64,000 nt of DNA from Schistocerca nitens. Taxonomy: Eukaryota; Arthropoda; Insecta; Orthoptera; Acrididae. Position numbers and translations under genes: made by a program. A model generated the notes under the pieces. The model did no database searches and was not told the origin of the DNA. It saw only the letters and a program-made list of their open reading frames with translations. Shown one piece after another: positions 31,672-42,508 of the stretch (its first letter is position 1; each line of letters starts with the position of its first letter). The DNA is taken from assembly GCF_023898315.1 (NCBI RefSeq), contig NC_064619.1, forward strand, positions 342,879,150 through 342,943,149, read 5' to 3'.

Positions 31672-33225
31672 TTTTTGTGACCAAATTTGAAAACTGAATA
31701 AATCACTGAATAATGTAGATAGAGAGGTACAAATTGACACACATGCTTGGAATGACATGGGGTTTTATTAGAACCAGAAAAATACAAAAGTTCAAAAAAT
31801 TTCCGACAGATGGCGCTTCATCTGATCAGAATAGCAATGATAGCATAACAAAGTAAGACAATGCAAAGATGATGTTCTTTACAGGAAATGCTCAATATGT
31901 CCACCATCATTCCTCAACAATAGCTGTAGTCGAGGAATAATGTTGTGAACAGCACTGTAAAGCATGTCCGGAGTTATGGTGAGGCATTGGCGTCGGATGT
32001 TGTCTTTCAGCATCCCTAGAGATGTCGGTCGATCACGATACACTTGCGACTTCAGGTAACCCCAAAGCCAATAATCGGACGGACTGAGGTCTGGGGACCT
32101 GCGAGGCCAAGCATGACGAAAGTGGCGGCTGAGCACACGATCATCACCAAACGATGCAAGATATCTTTCACGCGTCTAGCAATATGGGGTGGAACGCCAT
32201 CTTGCATAAACATCGTACGTTCCAGCAGGTGTTAATCAGCCAGGCTGGGGATGATGCGATTCTGTAACATATCGGCTACCTCTCATCCGTCACGGTAGCA
32301 GTTACAAAACCAGAATCACGCATTTCCTCGAAGAAAAAAGGCCCGATAACGATAGACGTGGTACATCCAACCCATACCGTGACTTTCTCGTCGTGCAATG
32401 GAATTTCCAAGACGGTTCTAGGGTTTTCAGTAGCCTAAATTCTGCAGTTGTGGGCGTTGAAAGACCCTCGGAGCGTGAAATGAGCTACGTCGGTCCACAA
32501 CACGTTACTCAACCAATAGTCATCTTCCGCCATCTTTTGAAACGCCCACACCGCAAATGCCCTCCGCTTCATTAAATCGCCAGGTAACAGTTCATGATGC
32601 CGATGGATTTTGTACGGATAGCATCAGAGGGTACTCCTCAGTGCCAACCAAACAGTAGTGTATGGAATGCCGGTGCGACGTGCGACTGCACGAGTGCTGA
32701 CTTCCCCGTGCATAGACGAACCCGCTAGAGTCTCCATTTCTTCCTGAACTGTCTCAGCAGCGTTACGCCTTGTGCTCGGTCGGCCACTACGGTGTCTATC
32801 GTCTAAACAACCCGTGGCTTCGAACTTCGAAATCATTCTCGCCACAGCTGCATTTGCCAACGGACCTTTACCCGTTCGAATACCCTTCCAATGGCGATAG
32901 GATCGTAATGCTGAACTAGCACATTCCCCATTCTGATAATACAGCTTTACTAAAAGCGCCTTTTCAGGTAACATCAACATGCTGCTACTGCTGGCGCATC
33001 TGATTCTCTCTCTCATTACAGCTCCTTTTACACACGATTGTCAAGTGCAGTCACTGACGTTTTGCTGTCCAGCGCCATCCGTCGGACATTTTGTGACCTT
33101 TTTTTTTTTTTGCTTGTTCTAATAAAACCCCATGTCATTCCAAGCATGTGTGTCAATTTTTACCTCTTTATCTACATTATTCCGTGGTGTATTAAGTTTT
33201 CAAATTTATACTGACTTTTTGATCA
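31672..33225 (-). mobile_element. Mariner-superfamily element with long terminal inverted repeats, inactive
   Basis: Inverted arms of at least 100 bp: about 31676-31785 and 33112-33220. The best-conserved part is a stretch from ACACACATGCTTGGAATGAC to GGGGTTTTATTAGAAC, mirrored at the right end. Outward of that, AAATTTGAAAACT and AATAATGTAGATA are also mirrored with some mismatches. The transposase remains lie between on the minus strand. The exact element ends and target duplication are not clear. Confidence 0.75.
31879..33016 (-). pseudogene. Transposase of the long-TIR element, broken
   Basis: The N-terminal fragment (33016-32624) begins MRERIRCASSSS and contains a helix-turn-helix-like region (NAAVARMISKFEATGCL, then RHRSGRPSTRR). 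The C-terminal fragment (32136-31879) reads WPRRSPDLSPSDYWLWGYLK and ends GGHIEHFL. The SPD-SPSDYWLWG motif places the third catalytic acid as D, as in the DUF4817-associated mariner-superfamily group. The centre (32140-32620) is frameshifted. Same broad group as the remains at 24935 and 40157, with different sequence, so a separate family. Confidence 0.75.
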
Positions 33226-33397
33226 AGCGGTATATTTATATCATAGATATTTCTGAATGAGAAGAACGTCTGATAGACAGCATCACTAAACTCTTTGAAT
33301 ACACTTGGGCGTTGCTAACAAGGGCAACATACCCTGAGGCGGCCCAAGTCATGGGACAGTGAGACGAAAATATACAGATGGTACTAGCATCGCTTTT
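33226..33397. other. Short unassigned spacer
   Basis: Nothing recognised between the long-TIR element and the LINE 3' end. Confidence 0.3.
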
Positions 33398-33530
33398 TTT
33401 TTCTAGGTCATCAGTCTTCTGACTGGTTTGATGCGGCCGGCCACGAATTCCTCTCCTGTGCTAACCTCTTCATCTCAGAGTAGCACTTGCACCCCTACGT
33501 CTTCAATTATTTGCTGGATGTATTCCAATC

Positions 33531-33735
33531 ACCGCGCGGGATAAGCCGAGCGGTCTATGGCGCTGCAGTCATGAACTGTGCGGCTGGTCCCGGCGGAGGT
33601 TCGAGTCCTCTCTCGGACATGGGTGTGTGAGTTTGGCCTTAGGATGATTTAGGTTAAGTAGTGTGTAGGCTTAGGGACTGATGACCTTAGCAGTTAAGCC
33701 CCATAAGATTTCACACACATTTTTACATGTTTTTT
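33531..33735 (+). mobile_element. tRNA-derived SINE, family B, nested in the LINE
   Basis: Head with A box ATAAGCCGAGCGGTCTATGG and B box GGAGGTTCGAGTCCTC, body TTAGGATGATTTAGGTTAAG, ending CACACACATTTTT. Exact duplication GTATTCCAATC at 33520-33530 and 33736-33746. The only copy of this family in the window. Confidence 0.88.
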
Positions 33736-33804
33736 GTATTCCAATCTCTATCTTCCTCTATAGGTTTTGCGTCTAGTTCCATGGAAGTCATTCCCTGATG
33801 TCTT

Positions 33805-34374
33805 TGTAAGTAGGCTGTTTATGTTTTCTCATTGGCAACGTTACGTAGCGCTCTGTATGAAAATCACTGGCTGTGCTGTGCGCGGTCTGTGGCTAGTTTG
33901 CATTGTTGTCTGCTATTGTAGTGTTGGGCAGCTGGATGTGAACAGCGCGTAGCGTTGCGCAGTTGGAGGTGAGCCGCCAGCAGTGGTGGATGTGGGGAGA
34001 GAGATGGCGGAGTCTTGAAATTTGTAAGACTGGATGTCATGACGTGCTATGTATATTATGGGTTTTCAACACTATTAAGGTAAATACATTGTTTGTTCTC
34101 TATTAAAATCTTTCATTTGCTAACTATGCCTGTCAGTAGTTAGTGCCTTCCGTAGTTTGAATCTTTTATTTAGCTGGCAGTAGTGGCGCTCGCTGTATTG
34201 CAGTAGTTCGAGTAACGAAGATTTTTGTGAGGTAAGTGATTTGTAAAACGTATAGGTTAATGTTAGTCAGGGCCATTCTTTTGTAGGGATTTTTGAAAGT
34301 CAGATTGCGTTGCGCTAAAAATATTGTGTCAGTTTAAGCACAGTCATGTATAATTGTTCAAAGGGGACGTTTCA
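33805..34374 (+). mobile_element. Solo LTR (same family as 140-844), nested in the LINE
   Basis: Starts TGTAAGTAGGCTG and ends GGGGACGTTTCA, 570 bp. Exact 4-bp duplication TCTT at 33801-33804 and 34375-34378. Removing it rejoins the LINE 3' sequence without a gap. It probably contained the promoter and polyadenylation signal of the lost retrotransposon (AATAAA-type sites were not checked in detail). Confidence 0.92.
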
Positions 34375-35577
34375 TCTTAACAGTTCCTGTCATCCTGTCC
34401 CTTCTCCTTATCAGTGTTTTCCACGTGTTCCTTTCCTCCCAATTCTGCGTGGAACCTTCTCATTCCTTACCTTATCAGTCCATATAATTTTCAACATTCG
34501 TCTGTAGCACCACATCTCAAATGCTTCGGTTCTCTTCTGTTCCGGTTTTCCCACAGTCCATGTTTCACTACCATGCAATGGTGTACTCCAGACGTACATT
34601 CTCAGAAATTTCTTCCTCAAATTAAGGCCGATATTTGATATTAGTAGAATTCTCTTGGCCAGGAATGCCCTTTTTGCCATTGCCAGTCTGCTTTTGATGT
34701 TCTTCTTGCTCCGTCAGTCACTCGCTATTTTACTGCCTAAATAGCAGAATTCCTTAATTTCATCTACTTCGTGACCATCGATCCTGATACTAAGTTTCTC
34801 GCTGTTCTCATTTCTACTACTTCTCATTACCTTCGTGTTTCTTCGATTTACTCTCAATCCATACTCTGTACTCATTAGACTGTCCATTCCGTTCAGCAGT
34901 TCATGTAATTCTTCTACACTTTCACTCAAGATAGCCATGTCATCAGCGAATGGTGTCATTGATATCCTTTCACCTTGAATTTTATTTCCACTCCTGAACC
35001 TTTCTTTTATTTCCATCATTTCTTTCTCGATGTACAGATTGAACAGTAGGGGGAAAGGCTACATCCTTGTCTTAAACCCTTTTTAATACGAGCACTTCGT
35101 TCTTGGTCGCCCACTCTTATTATTCCCTCCTGGCTGTTGTACATATTGTACACGACCCGTGTCTTCCTACAGCTCACCCCTACTTTTCTCAAAATTTCGA
35201 ACTTCTTGCACCACTTTACACTATCGAACGTTTTTTCCAGGTCGACAAATCGTATGAACGTGTCTTGATTTTTCTTTGATCTTGCTTCCATTAATAACCG
35301 CAACGTCAGAATTGCATCCCTCATGCCTTTACCTTTCCTAAAGCCAAACTGATCGTCATCTAGCGCATCCTCAACTTTCTTTTCCATTCTTCTGTGTATT
35401 ATTCTTGTAAGCAACTTGGATGCAAGAGCTGATAAGCTGATTGTGCGATAATTCTCGCACTTGGCAGCTCTTGCCGTCTTCGGAATTGTATGAATGATAA
35501 TTTTCCGAAAGTCAGATGGTATGTCGCCAGACTCATACATTCTACAGACGATATAACACGGCACTGCATTGGCGGAG

Positions 35578-36300
35578 CTGTCATTTGTAGTCAGGCGATC
35601 CGTGTGGAAAGTTTTACTACGTGATTACGTCCGCACGACGGGAATTAACAGACCTTGAAAGCGGAGCTAGATGCACGTTACGCTCCCCTTCGTAAATCGT
35701 TAGGGAATTCAATATTCCGAGATCCACACATTCAAGAGTGTGCCTACAGCACCAAATTTCCGGCACTACCTTCCATCACTAACAACGCAGTGGCCGACGA
35801 GCTTCAGCTAACGACGGAGAGCAGCGGTGTTTGCGTACAGTTGTCATTAATAACAGACAAGAAATAATGTGTGAAGCATTCGCAGGTATGAATGTGGGAC
35901 GTACGACGAACGTATCCGTTAGGAGAGTGCGGCGAAATTTGGTGTTATAGGGGTAAGGCAGTTACAGACGGGAGTGACTTTGCTAGCAGCACGACACCAC
36001 CTGCAGCGGCTCCCCTGTACTCGGGACCATATCGGTTCCAACATGGCTGGAAAACAGTTGCCTGATCAGATGGTAGGGCTCGAGTGTGACACAGACCCCA
36101 CGAACCAATAGACCCAAGATGTCTACAAGGCACTGTACAAGCTGATGGTGGCTCCATAATGGTATGGACTGTGTTTACATGGAATGAAGTGGGTTCTCTG
36201 ATCCATCTGGACCGATAATTGGCCGAAGCGATAGTACGAGGTATTCCAGGACTTTGGTCACCTCATTGTTTTTTGAAATATGGCGATGAAGACGTAAAAT
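35578..36300 (+). pseudogene. Tc1-type element fossil (family T3, copy 2), 5'-truncated
   Basis: Aligns with 17980-18800 of the T3 copy: shared text includes GTTAGGGAATTCAAT, ACGAACGTATCCGTTAGGA and GACCATATCGGTT. It begins abruptly at the LINE junction and fades by 36300. Transposase reading is destroyed by frameshifts. The join to the LINE may be a deletion or rearrangement scar. Confidence 0.65.
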
Positions 36301-36780
36301 TTCTGAAACATTACAACTATTTCTTTTTCAGTAATCGTCTAGTGTCAGCAAAGATCAGCCCATGGGTTCGTCCTTTTGACATCGTCATACACCGACTGGT
36401 TATTTTTATGGAGCACCTCCTCACACAGGTCCACTATGGGATGTAATTATCGTATGCCAACGAAACTTGGTAGGTAAGATGATGTGTTAACATGGACCCG
36501 ATTTAGGACGGAAAAAGAAAAAAAAAAACATTAGTTCCAATATGGCCACCATATGAAGATCTGGCGCTGTGGAGACGTATCTAACGTTCCAGTATATAAA
36601 GGATTAGGAATGGGACTATGGCAGAAAACGTCAAACAACTAACAAAGGCATGAATTTGATTTTATTATTAACCCCCGCTTACAAATTTGTTCAATTTTGG
36701 CACTGTATACGACGACAAGCTGCTGCATCCGTAAAATGACGTGATTAACAGTTGCTCGCAACAGTTCCGGTGGAATTTGA
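36301..36780. other. Unassigned stretch
   Basis: Nothing recognised. It ends with TCCGGTGGAATTTGA, the left target duplication of the next SINE. Confidence 0.35.
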
Positions 36781-37019
36781 TTGGTTGGTTGGTTGGTTTT
36801 GGGGAAGGAGACCTGACAGCGTGGTCATCGGTCTCATCGGAGTAGGGAAGGATGGGGAAGGAAGTCGGCCGTGCCCTTTCAGAGGAACCATCCCGGCATT
36901 TGCCTGGAGTGATTTAGGGAAATCACGGAAAACCTAAATCAGGATGGCCGGACGCGGGATTGAACCGTCGTCCTCCCGAATGCGAGTCCAGTGTCTAACC
37001 ACTGCGCCACCTCGCTCGG
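36781..37019 (-). mobile_element. tRNA-derived SINE, family C, best copy
   Basis: On the minus strand the head reads GTGGCGCAGTGGTTAGACAC and GGACGACGGTTCAATCCCG (A and B boxes), then TTTCCGTGATTTCCCTAAAT and AAAGGGCACGGCCGACTTCC, ending in the (AACC)n tail seen here as TTGGTTGGTTGGTT. Duplication TCCGGTGGAATTTGA / TCCGGTGGAATCTGA (36766-36780 and 37020-37034, one mismatch). Confidence 0.9.
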
Positions 37020-37034
37020 TCCGGTGGAATCTGA

Positions 37035-37406
37035 GCAACGTGTTGTATATACGTAATGATCTTCAGATCTAGTAGAGACCGAACGTATCCCTGGTAAATG
37101 CGTTGTTTCGTATATACCCAGAGCCAAAAGTAACATGGATTCATATCAGGTGATCTTGCAGGCTATGCATGTGGAAAACACGTTCGTGGAAGGTTGCATT
37201 AAGTAGATCTTTCACTGGGCGAGCTACATGAGGTGCTACCCTATCTAACACGTTTCCACACAGTTGCGTTTTCGGAAAGTAGGAAGCACGTGCTGTACAG
37301 GGAGGTCTCGGTAACGTGCAGACACCACTATACGTCTGACAGGCCTTCTGAGTGAATTCCCTTCAGAGAAGAACGGACCGAGAATAAAGGTCCTTGTAAA
37401 TCCACA
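37035..37406. other. Unassigned stretch
   Basis: No family recognised on either strand. Confidence 0.35.
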
Positions 37407-38590
37407 ACACGTATCAAAAGTATCCGGACACCCCCAAAAGCATACGTTTTTCACATTAGGTGCCTACTGTGAGGTACTCCATATCAGCGACCTCAGTAGT
37501 CATTAGACATCGTGAGAGATCAGAATCGGGCGCTCCTCCGAACTCACGGACTTCAAACGTGGTCAGGTGATTGGGTGTCAATTGTGTCATAGTCTGTACG
37601 CGAGTTTTCCACTCTCCTAAAGATCCATAGGTGTGTGTGAAGTGGAAACGTGAAGGGACACGTACAGCGCAAAAGCATTGAGGTCGACATCGTCTGTTGA
37701 CTGACAAGAGTCCGCCGACAGGGTCGTAATGTGTAATAGGCAGACATCTACCAAGACCATCACACAGGAATTCCAGACTGCATCAGAATCCGCTGCAAGT
37801 ACTATGATAGCTAGGCGGAAGGTGAGAAAACGGATTTCACTGTCGAGCGGCTGCTCATAAGCCACATATCATGCCTTTAAATGCCAAACGACGCCTCAGT
37901 TGGTATAAGTAGCGTAAACATTGGACGACTGAATAGTGGAAAGACGTTGTTTGGAGTGACGAATCACGGTACACTATGTGGCGATCCGATGGCAGGGTGT
38001 GGGTATGGCGAATGTCTGGTGAACGTCATCTGCCAGCGTGTGTAGTGCCAACAGTAAAATTCGGAGGCGGTGGTGTTATGGTGTGGTCCCGTTTTTCATG
38101 GAGACGGCTTGCACCCCTTGTTGTCTTACGTGGCACTATCACAGCACAGGCCTACATTTATGTTTTCAGCACCTTCTTGCGTCCCGCCGTTGAAGAGCAG
38201 TTCGGAGATGGCGATTGCACCTTTCAACACGATGAAGCACGGCCTGTGGCGGAGTTGTTACACGACAGTAACATCCCTGTAATAGACTGGCCTGCACAGA
38301 ATCCTGACCTGAATCCTATAGAATACCTCTGGGATGTTTCGGAACGCCGACTTCGTGCCAGGCCTCACCCACCGACATCGATACCTCTCCTCAGTGCACA
38401 CTCCGTGAAGAATGGGCTGCCACTCCCCATGAAACCTTCCAGCACCTGATTGAACGTATGCCTGCGAGAGTGGCTGTCATCAAGGCTAAGGGTGGGTCAA
38501 CACCATATTGAATTCCAGCATTACCGATGGTGGGCGCCACGAACTTGTAAGTCATTGTCAGCCAGGTGTCCACATACTTTTGATCATATA
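37407..38590 (+). mobile_element. Tc1-type DNA transposon, inactive (family T6)
   Basis: Inverted ends: left GTATCAAAAGTATCCGGACA, right GGTGTCCACATACTTTTGAT. Length about 1.18 kb. Coding remains on the plus strand. The TA target dinucleotides have decayed. Confidence 0.82.
37540..38510 (+). pseudogene. Broken Tc1 transposase of T6
   Basis: N-terminal text is decayed. The first catalytic motif reads WSDESRYTMW at about 37955-37985. The 37976-38449 frame continues with RVWVWRMSGERH, GGGVMVWSRFSW, then TFQHDEARPVAELL (second acid) and DWPAQNPDLNPIEYLWDV (third acid E retained). All three acids are therefore still visible, but a frameshift around 37976-37990 and stops upstream destroy the protein, and the C-terminus shifts frame at about 38400. 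Confidence 0.82.
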
Positions 38591-38599
38591 TTGGAGTCA

Positions 38600-39180
38600 C
38601 ACACGGCGAGTGCAATCGCTCTTCGTGCACAACACCCGATTTAACAGTACCCCAGATTCGGCAGTTCTGTGTACTCACTGCACCTTTTAGTGTAAATTGT
38701 GTTTCGTCACTCCACAAAGTTTTGCCCTGCCACTGCCGTCAGTTTCAATTTCTGCCAGAAAACGAAGAGAAAATTCTAAACGTTGATGCGGATCACAAGG
38801 TTTCAGTTGCTGCGTCGTCAGTATCTTTTTCGGGTACCAGTGTAAAATAGACCGCAAAACTTTCGGTAGTGTCGATCATGTGATGGGTAATTCTCGTGAC
38901 GGTGCACGAGCACTAGCCCTACCTGAGGCACGTGCGACATCGTCTGCTGCAGTAACAGCAACTTCGTCGATAACTTCCACCGCCATAGGACGCCTTCCTC
39001 TTCCAGGTGGCACAACACGTTCATCCCTGTTTTCCAATTTCATTATCGTCTCCTTTAAACCACTGAATCGCATCGTGTCTCTCCCTTACCTTTCAGTCGG
39101 CGACACTCAGTGCTGCACTGTAACTTCCGCCGTTCGCATGAAGCTGGTTCACTAACAGCGCACGGTCTATCTTCTCGACA
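38600..39180 (-). pseudogene. DUF4817-type transposase fossil, N-terminal part
   Basis: Minus-strand text near 39073-38876 reads RFSGLKETIMKLENRDERVV and PPGRGRRPMAVEVIDEVAVT, resembling the helix-turn-helix linker of DUF4817-type transposases. Near 38717, WSDETQFTLKGAVSTQNCRI gives the first catalytic acid and its usual NCRIW follow-up. No second or third acid is present. Lies back to back with T6. Confidence 0.68.
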
Positions 39181-39379
39181 GCCGTACTGTTCACTCACGT
39201 TGTGGGTTGTCGAACGACAGCTTGGATGTCATACCGTCATACAAACAGTGTACAGTGCCCGATTTGCACCCGGCTGCGAAAACTGAAACTAATCTTTTTC
39301 CCGAGTAAATCAGTTCCGCATTAACGCTTTAGCATGTTTACCTAGCTTCACTACCATACGGTAATTACGGCCCACACTG
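39181..39379. other. Short unassigned spacer
   Basis: Nothing recognised. Confidence 0.3.
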
Positions 39380-39924
39380 GACCTTCGGGAGTTGGTGCAC
39401 TCTGATTATAACCAAGCGGTACAATGATAACACAAAATACCTTGGTGCCACGTCAGGCAGAACGTCGATACACCTAAACACCTTTCCAACACAGCTAAGA
39501 AGGAAAAAACAAGAGTAACCCTGTTGGGGAATCTCACGGTAGCACATGGTGAGTAAATATCTCTCTTCTTTGTGGAGCATTCCTTGCGCTGGTATATTCT
39601 GCAGCGGAATGCCGTGCACCAGTTTGGCTCCGTAGCGTGCACGTGAAGAAAGCTGACGTTGATTTCAATGCAGCTGTGAGAGCCATTAGTGGCACAGTCA
39701 GATCTACACCTGAACGCTGGCTACGAGTCCTATCGAACATCTGTCCCGTTCACCATCATCGAAAGGCAGGTCTTTATAACTTTTGCCAGCACGTTTCTAA
39801 AAATAGGTCAATCCGTGTCCACGAAGTTACTCTCGCTGCCTTGAAAACGTCTCGAATCCAGAAGACCGGCTGTGAAGAAGGAGTCCAAATGGACTCCATT
39901 GGTTTCTGTCTGGACGATGAATAG
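39380..39924 (+). pseudogene. LINE fragment, C-terminal end of a reverse-transcriptase polyprotein
   Basis: A plus-strand frame ending at 39924 contains YSAAECRAPVWLRSVHVKK and then DVDFNAAVRAISGTVRSTP, RWLRVLSNICPVHHHRKAGL. This matches the YSTAEYCAPVW...LNSALR.ISG..R.TP...LPVLS.I.P...R block near the C-terminus of some arthropod LINEs (recall). Upstream sequence is too decayed to read. It is a different LINE family from the RTE-like remains. Confidence 0.65.
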
Positions 39925-40082
39925 ATAGATGCGTGCCAAAACAAGAAAATCCGGAACCGCGAGCTTATAGCCAACCCAACTGTTGAAGCTCCAGGCCTTC
40001 ATCATACTAGGGAGGTGTGGGTACAAATTAACAGATTCCGGAGTAAAGAATGTGTGCACAAATACAACATGCACAAATACAA
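39925..40082. other. Short unassigned spacer
   Basis: Nothing recognised except a short near-duplicate, ACAAATACAACATGCACAAATACAAC, written here as two adjacent copies of ACAAATACAAC at about 40056-40082. Confidence 0.35.
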
Positions 40083-40733
40083 CTCTTCAGATCACATTAA
40101 TCATGGAATGGAAACACACAGCAACAGAACGTACCAGCGTGACTTCAAACGCTTTGTTACAGGAAATGTTCAAAATGTCCTCCGTTAGCGAGGATACATG
40201 CATCCACTCTCCGTCGCGTGGAATCCCTGATTAGCTGATGCAGCCTTGGAGAATGGCGTATTGTATCACAGCCGTCCACAATACGAGCACGAAGAGTCTC
40301 TACATTTGGTACCGGGGTTGCGTAGACAAGAGCTTTCAAATTCCCCCATAAATGAAAGTCAAGAGGGTTGAGGTCAGGAGAGCGTGGAGGCCATGGAATT
40401 GGTCCGCCTCTACCAATCCATCGGTCACCGAATCTGTTGTTGAGAAGCGTACGAACACTTCGACTGAAATGTGCAGGAGCTCCATCGTGCATGAACCACA
40501 TGTTGTGTCGTACTTGTAAAGGCAGATGTTCTAGCAGCACAGGCAGAGTATCCCGTATGAAATCGTGGTGGTGAATCGAGGAAGTACAGTACATACTGAC
40601 GAAACTAAAATGAGCTCTAACATGGAAATTAAGCGTTTCCGGACCCATGTCCACATAACATCTTTTCTTTCTTTGTGTGTGAGGAATGTTTCCTGAAAGT
40701 TTGGCCGTACCTTTTTGTAACACCCTGTATACA
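40083..40733 (-). mobile_element. Internally deleted DD41D-type mariner-superfamily element
   Basis: The right end is a terminal repeat on the minus strand starting TACAGGGTGTTACAAAAAGG. The left end is truncated, lacking the matching repeat. Coding (minus) keeps the C-terminal half: FMHDGAPAHFSRSVRTLLNN with the second catalytic D, then WPPRSPDLNPLDFHLWG with the third. I count 41 residues between these two aspartates, so DD41D. The first catalytic motif and the N-terminal helix-turn-helix are missing: sequence near 40575 jumps straight from the 5' untranslated part to the C-terminal half. Confidence 0.78.
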
Positions 40734-41067
40734 GTAATGATAATAATAACACATGGCTTGATAATTGCTAAGGAACAACTGTCACTTGCTGAGGAACAAC
40801 TGCTAATTGCTGCGGGACAACAGACAAGTGCTACACAACAACCGACTAACGATAGTAAAAAGAAATGTAGAGGGCGGAATGTGTTAACAGCAGCGAAGCT
40901 TTTCCACGAACTGACTACGTGCACTATACTGTTGACACAGCACGAAGGGACCGTTTAGTGTCACATCCCTTGTGGAACGAAAAAATATCTGCATGACATC
41001 ATCTGAGTGCTTACGATCGTGAACGAACAGTCGGACGTCCTGAAGTCCGTCGAAGCGTCACTACTGC

Positions 41068-42508
41068 TGTAAGTAGGCTGTTTATGTTTTCTTACTGGCA
41101 ACGTTATGTAGCGCTCTGTATGAAAATCACTGGCTGTGCTGTGTGCAGTCTGTGGCTAGTTTGCATTGTGTCTAACTTTTGAAGCCTTTGTCCCATTTGT
41201 CTCTGATTTTGTTCCATTTGTTGCATTAATTGCAATAATAATGTATTAGTGTCTGGAATCTGTTTCTCTATGCTTTTTGGCAGTGCATTTTCACCGGAAA
41301 CATTCACATTTTGACAAGCAGAAAATGTGTCTTGACTCATTTGAGAAAACGGTGAGGAACCAAAACCTAAGTCTACAGTATTTGCAATATTGTGTTCTGT
41401 CATTTCGGATTCCTGAGGCGAGCTGTTGCCGACCGATCGATCGATAATGCTTCCTTGTTCACTACCTGTTTCACTGTGTACACCATTATTTGACGCCCGC
41501 TCCATTTCCCTATGCACAGTTACCAAATTACTACTTTGAATGTCTGTTAATTCATTACACAGTGGTGCTGATAAGCTACGCTCGTCGTCACTATTATTTC
41601 TCAGTTTACTTTGTAGCCTAGTGTTACGTTTTTCACACGCCATTATTGTCACAATATTTCACGCGATAACACAGAAAAGCACAATTTGAAGAGCAAAATA
41701 AGATAACACATTAACATAGAAATGGAAATAATGTCTACTTAAATACTTGGTGCAAATCTACATGCATGTCACAACTGTTTTACTGTACAACAATGAAAGA
41801 CTGCAACTACAAAGGAGATTCTCTCTACAATTACGCGCTAGCAATAAACAAAATCTACGCTAATTACACAAACTACAAGGAAAAAATCAGAAGATTCCAG
41901 TGAGGTATCCTCGGCTAAGGGTCGACATATGAAACGTCCCCTTTAAACAATTATACATGACCGTTCTTAACCTGACACACAATATTTTTAGCGCAACGCA
42001 ATCTGACTTTCAAAAATCCCTACAAAAGAATGGCCCTGACTAACATTAACCTATACCTTTCACAAATCACTTACCTCACCAAAAATCTTCGTTACTCGAA
42101 CTACTGCAAAACAGCGAGCGCCACTACTGCCAGCTAAATAAAAGATTCAAACTACGGAAGGCACTAACTACTGATAGGCATAGTTAGGAAATGAAAGATT
42201 TTAGTAGAGAACAAACAATGTATTTACCTTAATAGTGTTGAAAAATCATAATATACATAACAGATCATGACATCCAGTCTTACAAATTTCCAAACTCCGC
42301 CATCTCTCTCCCCACATCCACCACTGCTGGCGGCTCACCTCCAACTGCACAACGCTACGCGCTGTTAACATCCAGCTGCCGCTGCCCAACACTACAATGG
42401 CAGACAACAATGCAAACTAGCCACAGACTGCACACAGCACAGCCAGTGATTTTCATACAGAGCGCTACGTAACGTTGCCAGTAAGAAAACATAAACAGCC
42501 TACTTACA
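41068..42508 (-). mobile_element. LTR-retrotransposon derivative with inverted U3 ends
   Basis: The right 572 bp (41937-42508) are a complete LTR on the minus strand, same family as 33805-34374. The left 102 bp (about 41068-41169) are the first 102 bp of that LTR on the plus strand, differing from the right end by about one base. So both outer termini are the same LTR start (TGTAAGTAGG and its complement). The exact 4-bp duplication CTGC (41064-41067 and 42509-42512) shows the whole unit integrated as one piece. Between the arms are the leader after the LTR and the start of a gag-like gene. Confidence 0.85.
41104..41652 (-). pseudogene. Truncated gag-like reading frame
   Basis: On the minus strand the frame starts MTIMACEKRNTRLQSKLRNN about 285 bp after the LTR end, a normal place for gag. 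About 160 residues follow: polar, serine- and glutamate-rich (GSEQGSIIDRSVGNS), ending in a glutamine-rich, potentially coiled stretch (LLLQLMQQMEQNQRQMGQRL). At 41169 it runs into the inverted LTR start, so the last 20 residues are LTR-encoded and meaningless. No zinc knuckle, protease or polymerase is present. No start-to-end gag family could be assigned. It cannot support retrotransposition. Confidence 0.65.

Larger units (their letters stand above)
33398..35577 (-). pseudogene. RTE-like LINE, partial reverse transcriptase, interrupted by a SINE and a solo LTR
   Basis: The best-preserved LINE of its type here. Minus-strand segments: 35564-35016 with PSDFRKIIIHTIPK, NYRTISLSALASK, FGFRKGKGMRDAI, FVDLEKTFDSVKW (motif A aspartate) and GLRQGCSLSP (motif B); 35019-34714 with FADDMAIL (motif C, two catalytic aspartates kept), ELLNGMD and FCYLGSKI; 34680-34411 with GSETWTVGKPEQKRTEAFEM and WCYRRMLKIIWTDK. 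The 3' end is at about 33398-33440. The endonuclease domain and start are missing because the element is fused to another fossil at 35577. The two later insertions split its 3' region. A frameshift at about 35016 breaks the RT. RTE grouping rests on motif wording. Confidence 0.85.

Noticed and set aside
40157-40924. 255-codon minus-strand frame as an intact gene
   Set aside because: Its first third reads through flanking DNA and the terminal repeat; only the last half is transposase, and catalytic parts are missing.
41104-41652. Full 182-residue protein as a real gag product
   Set aside because: The last 20 residues are encoded by an inverted LTR segment; the original gag continued elsewhere.
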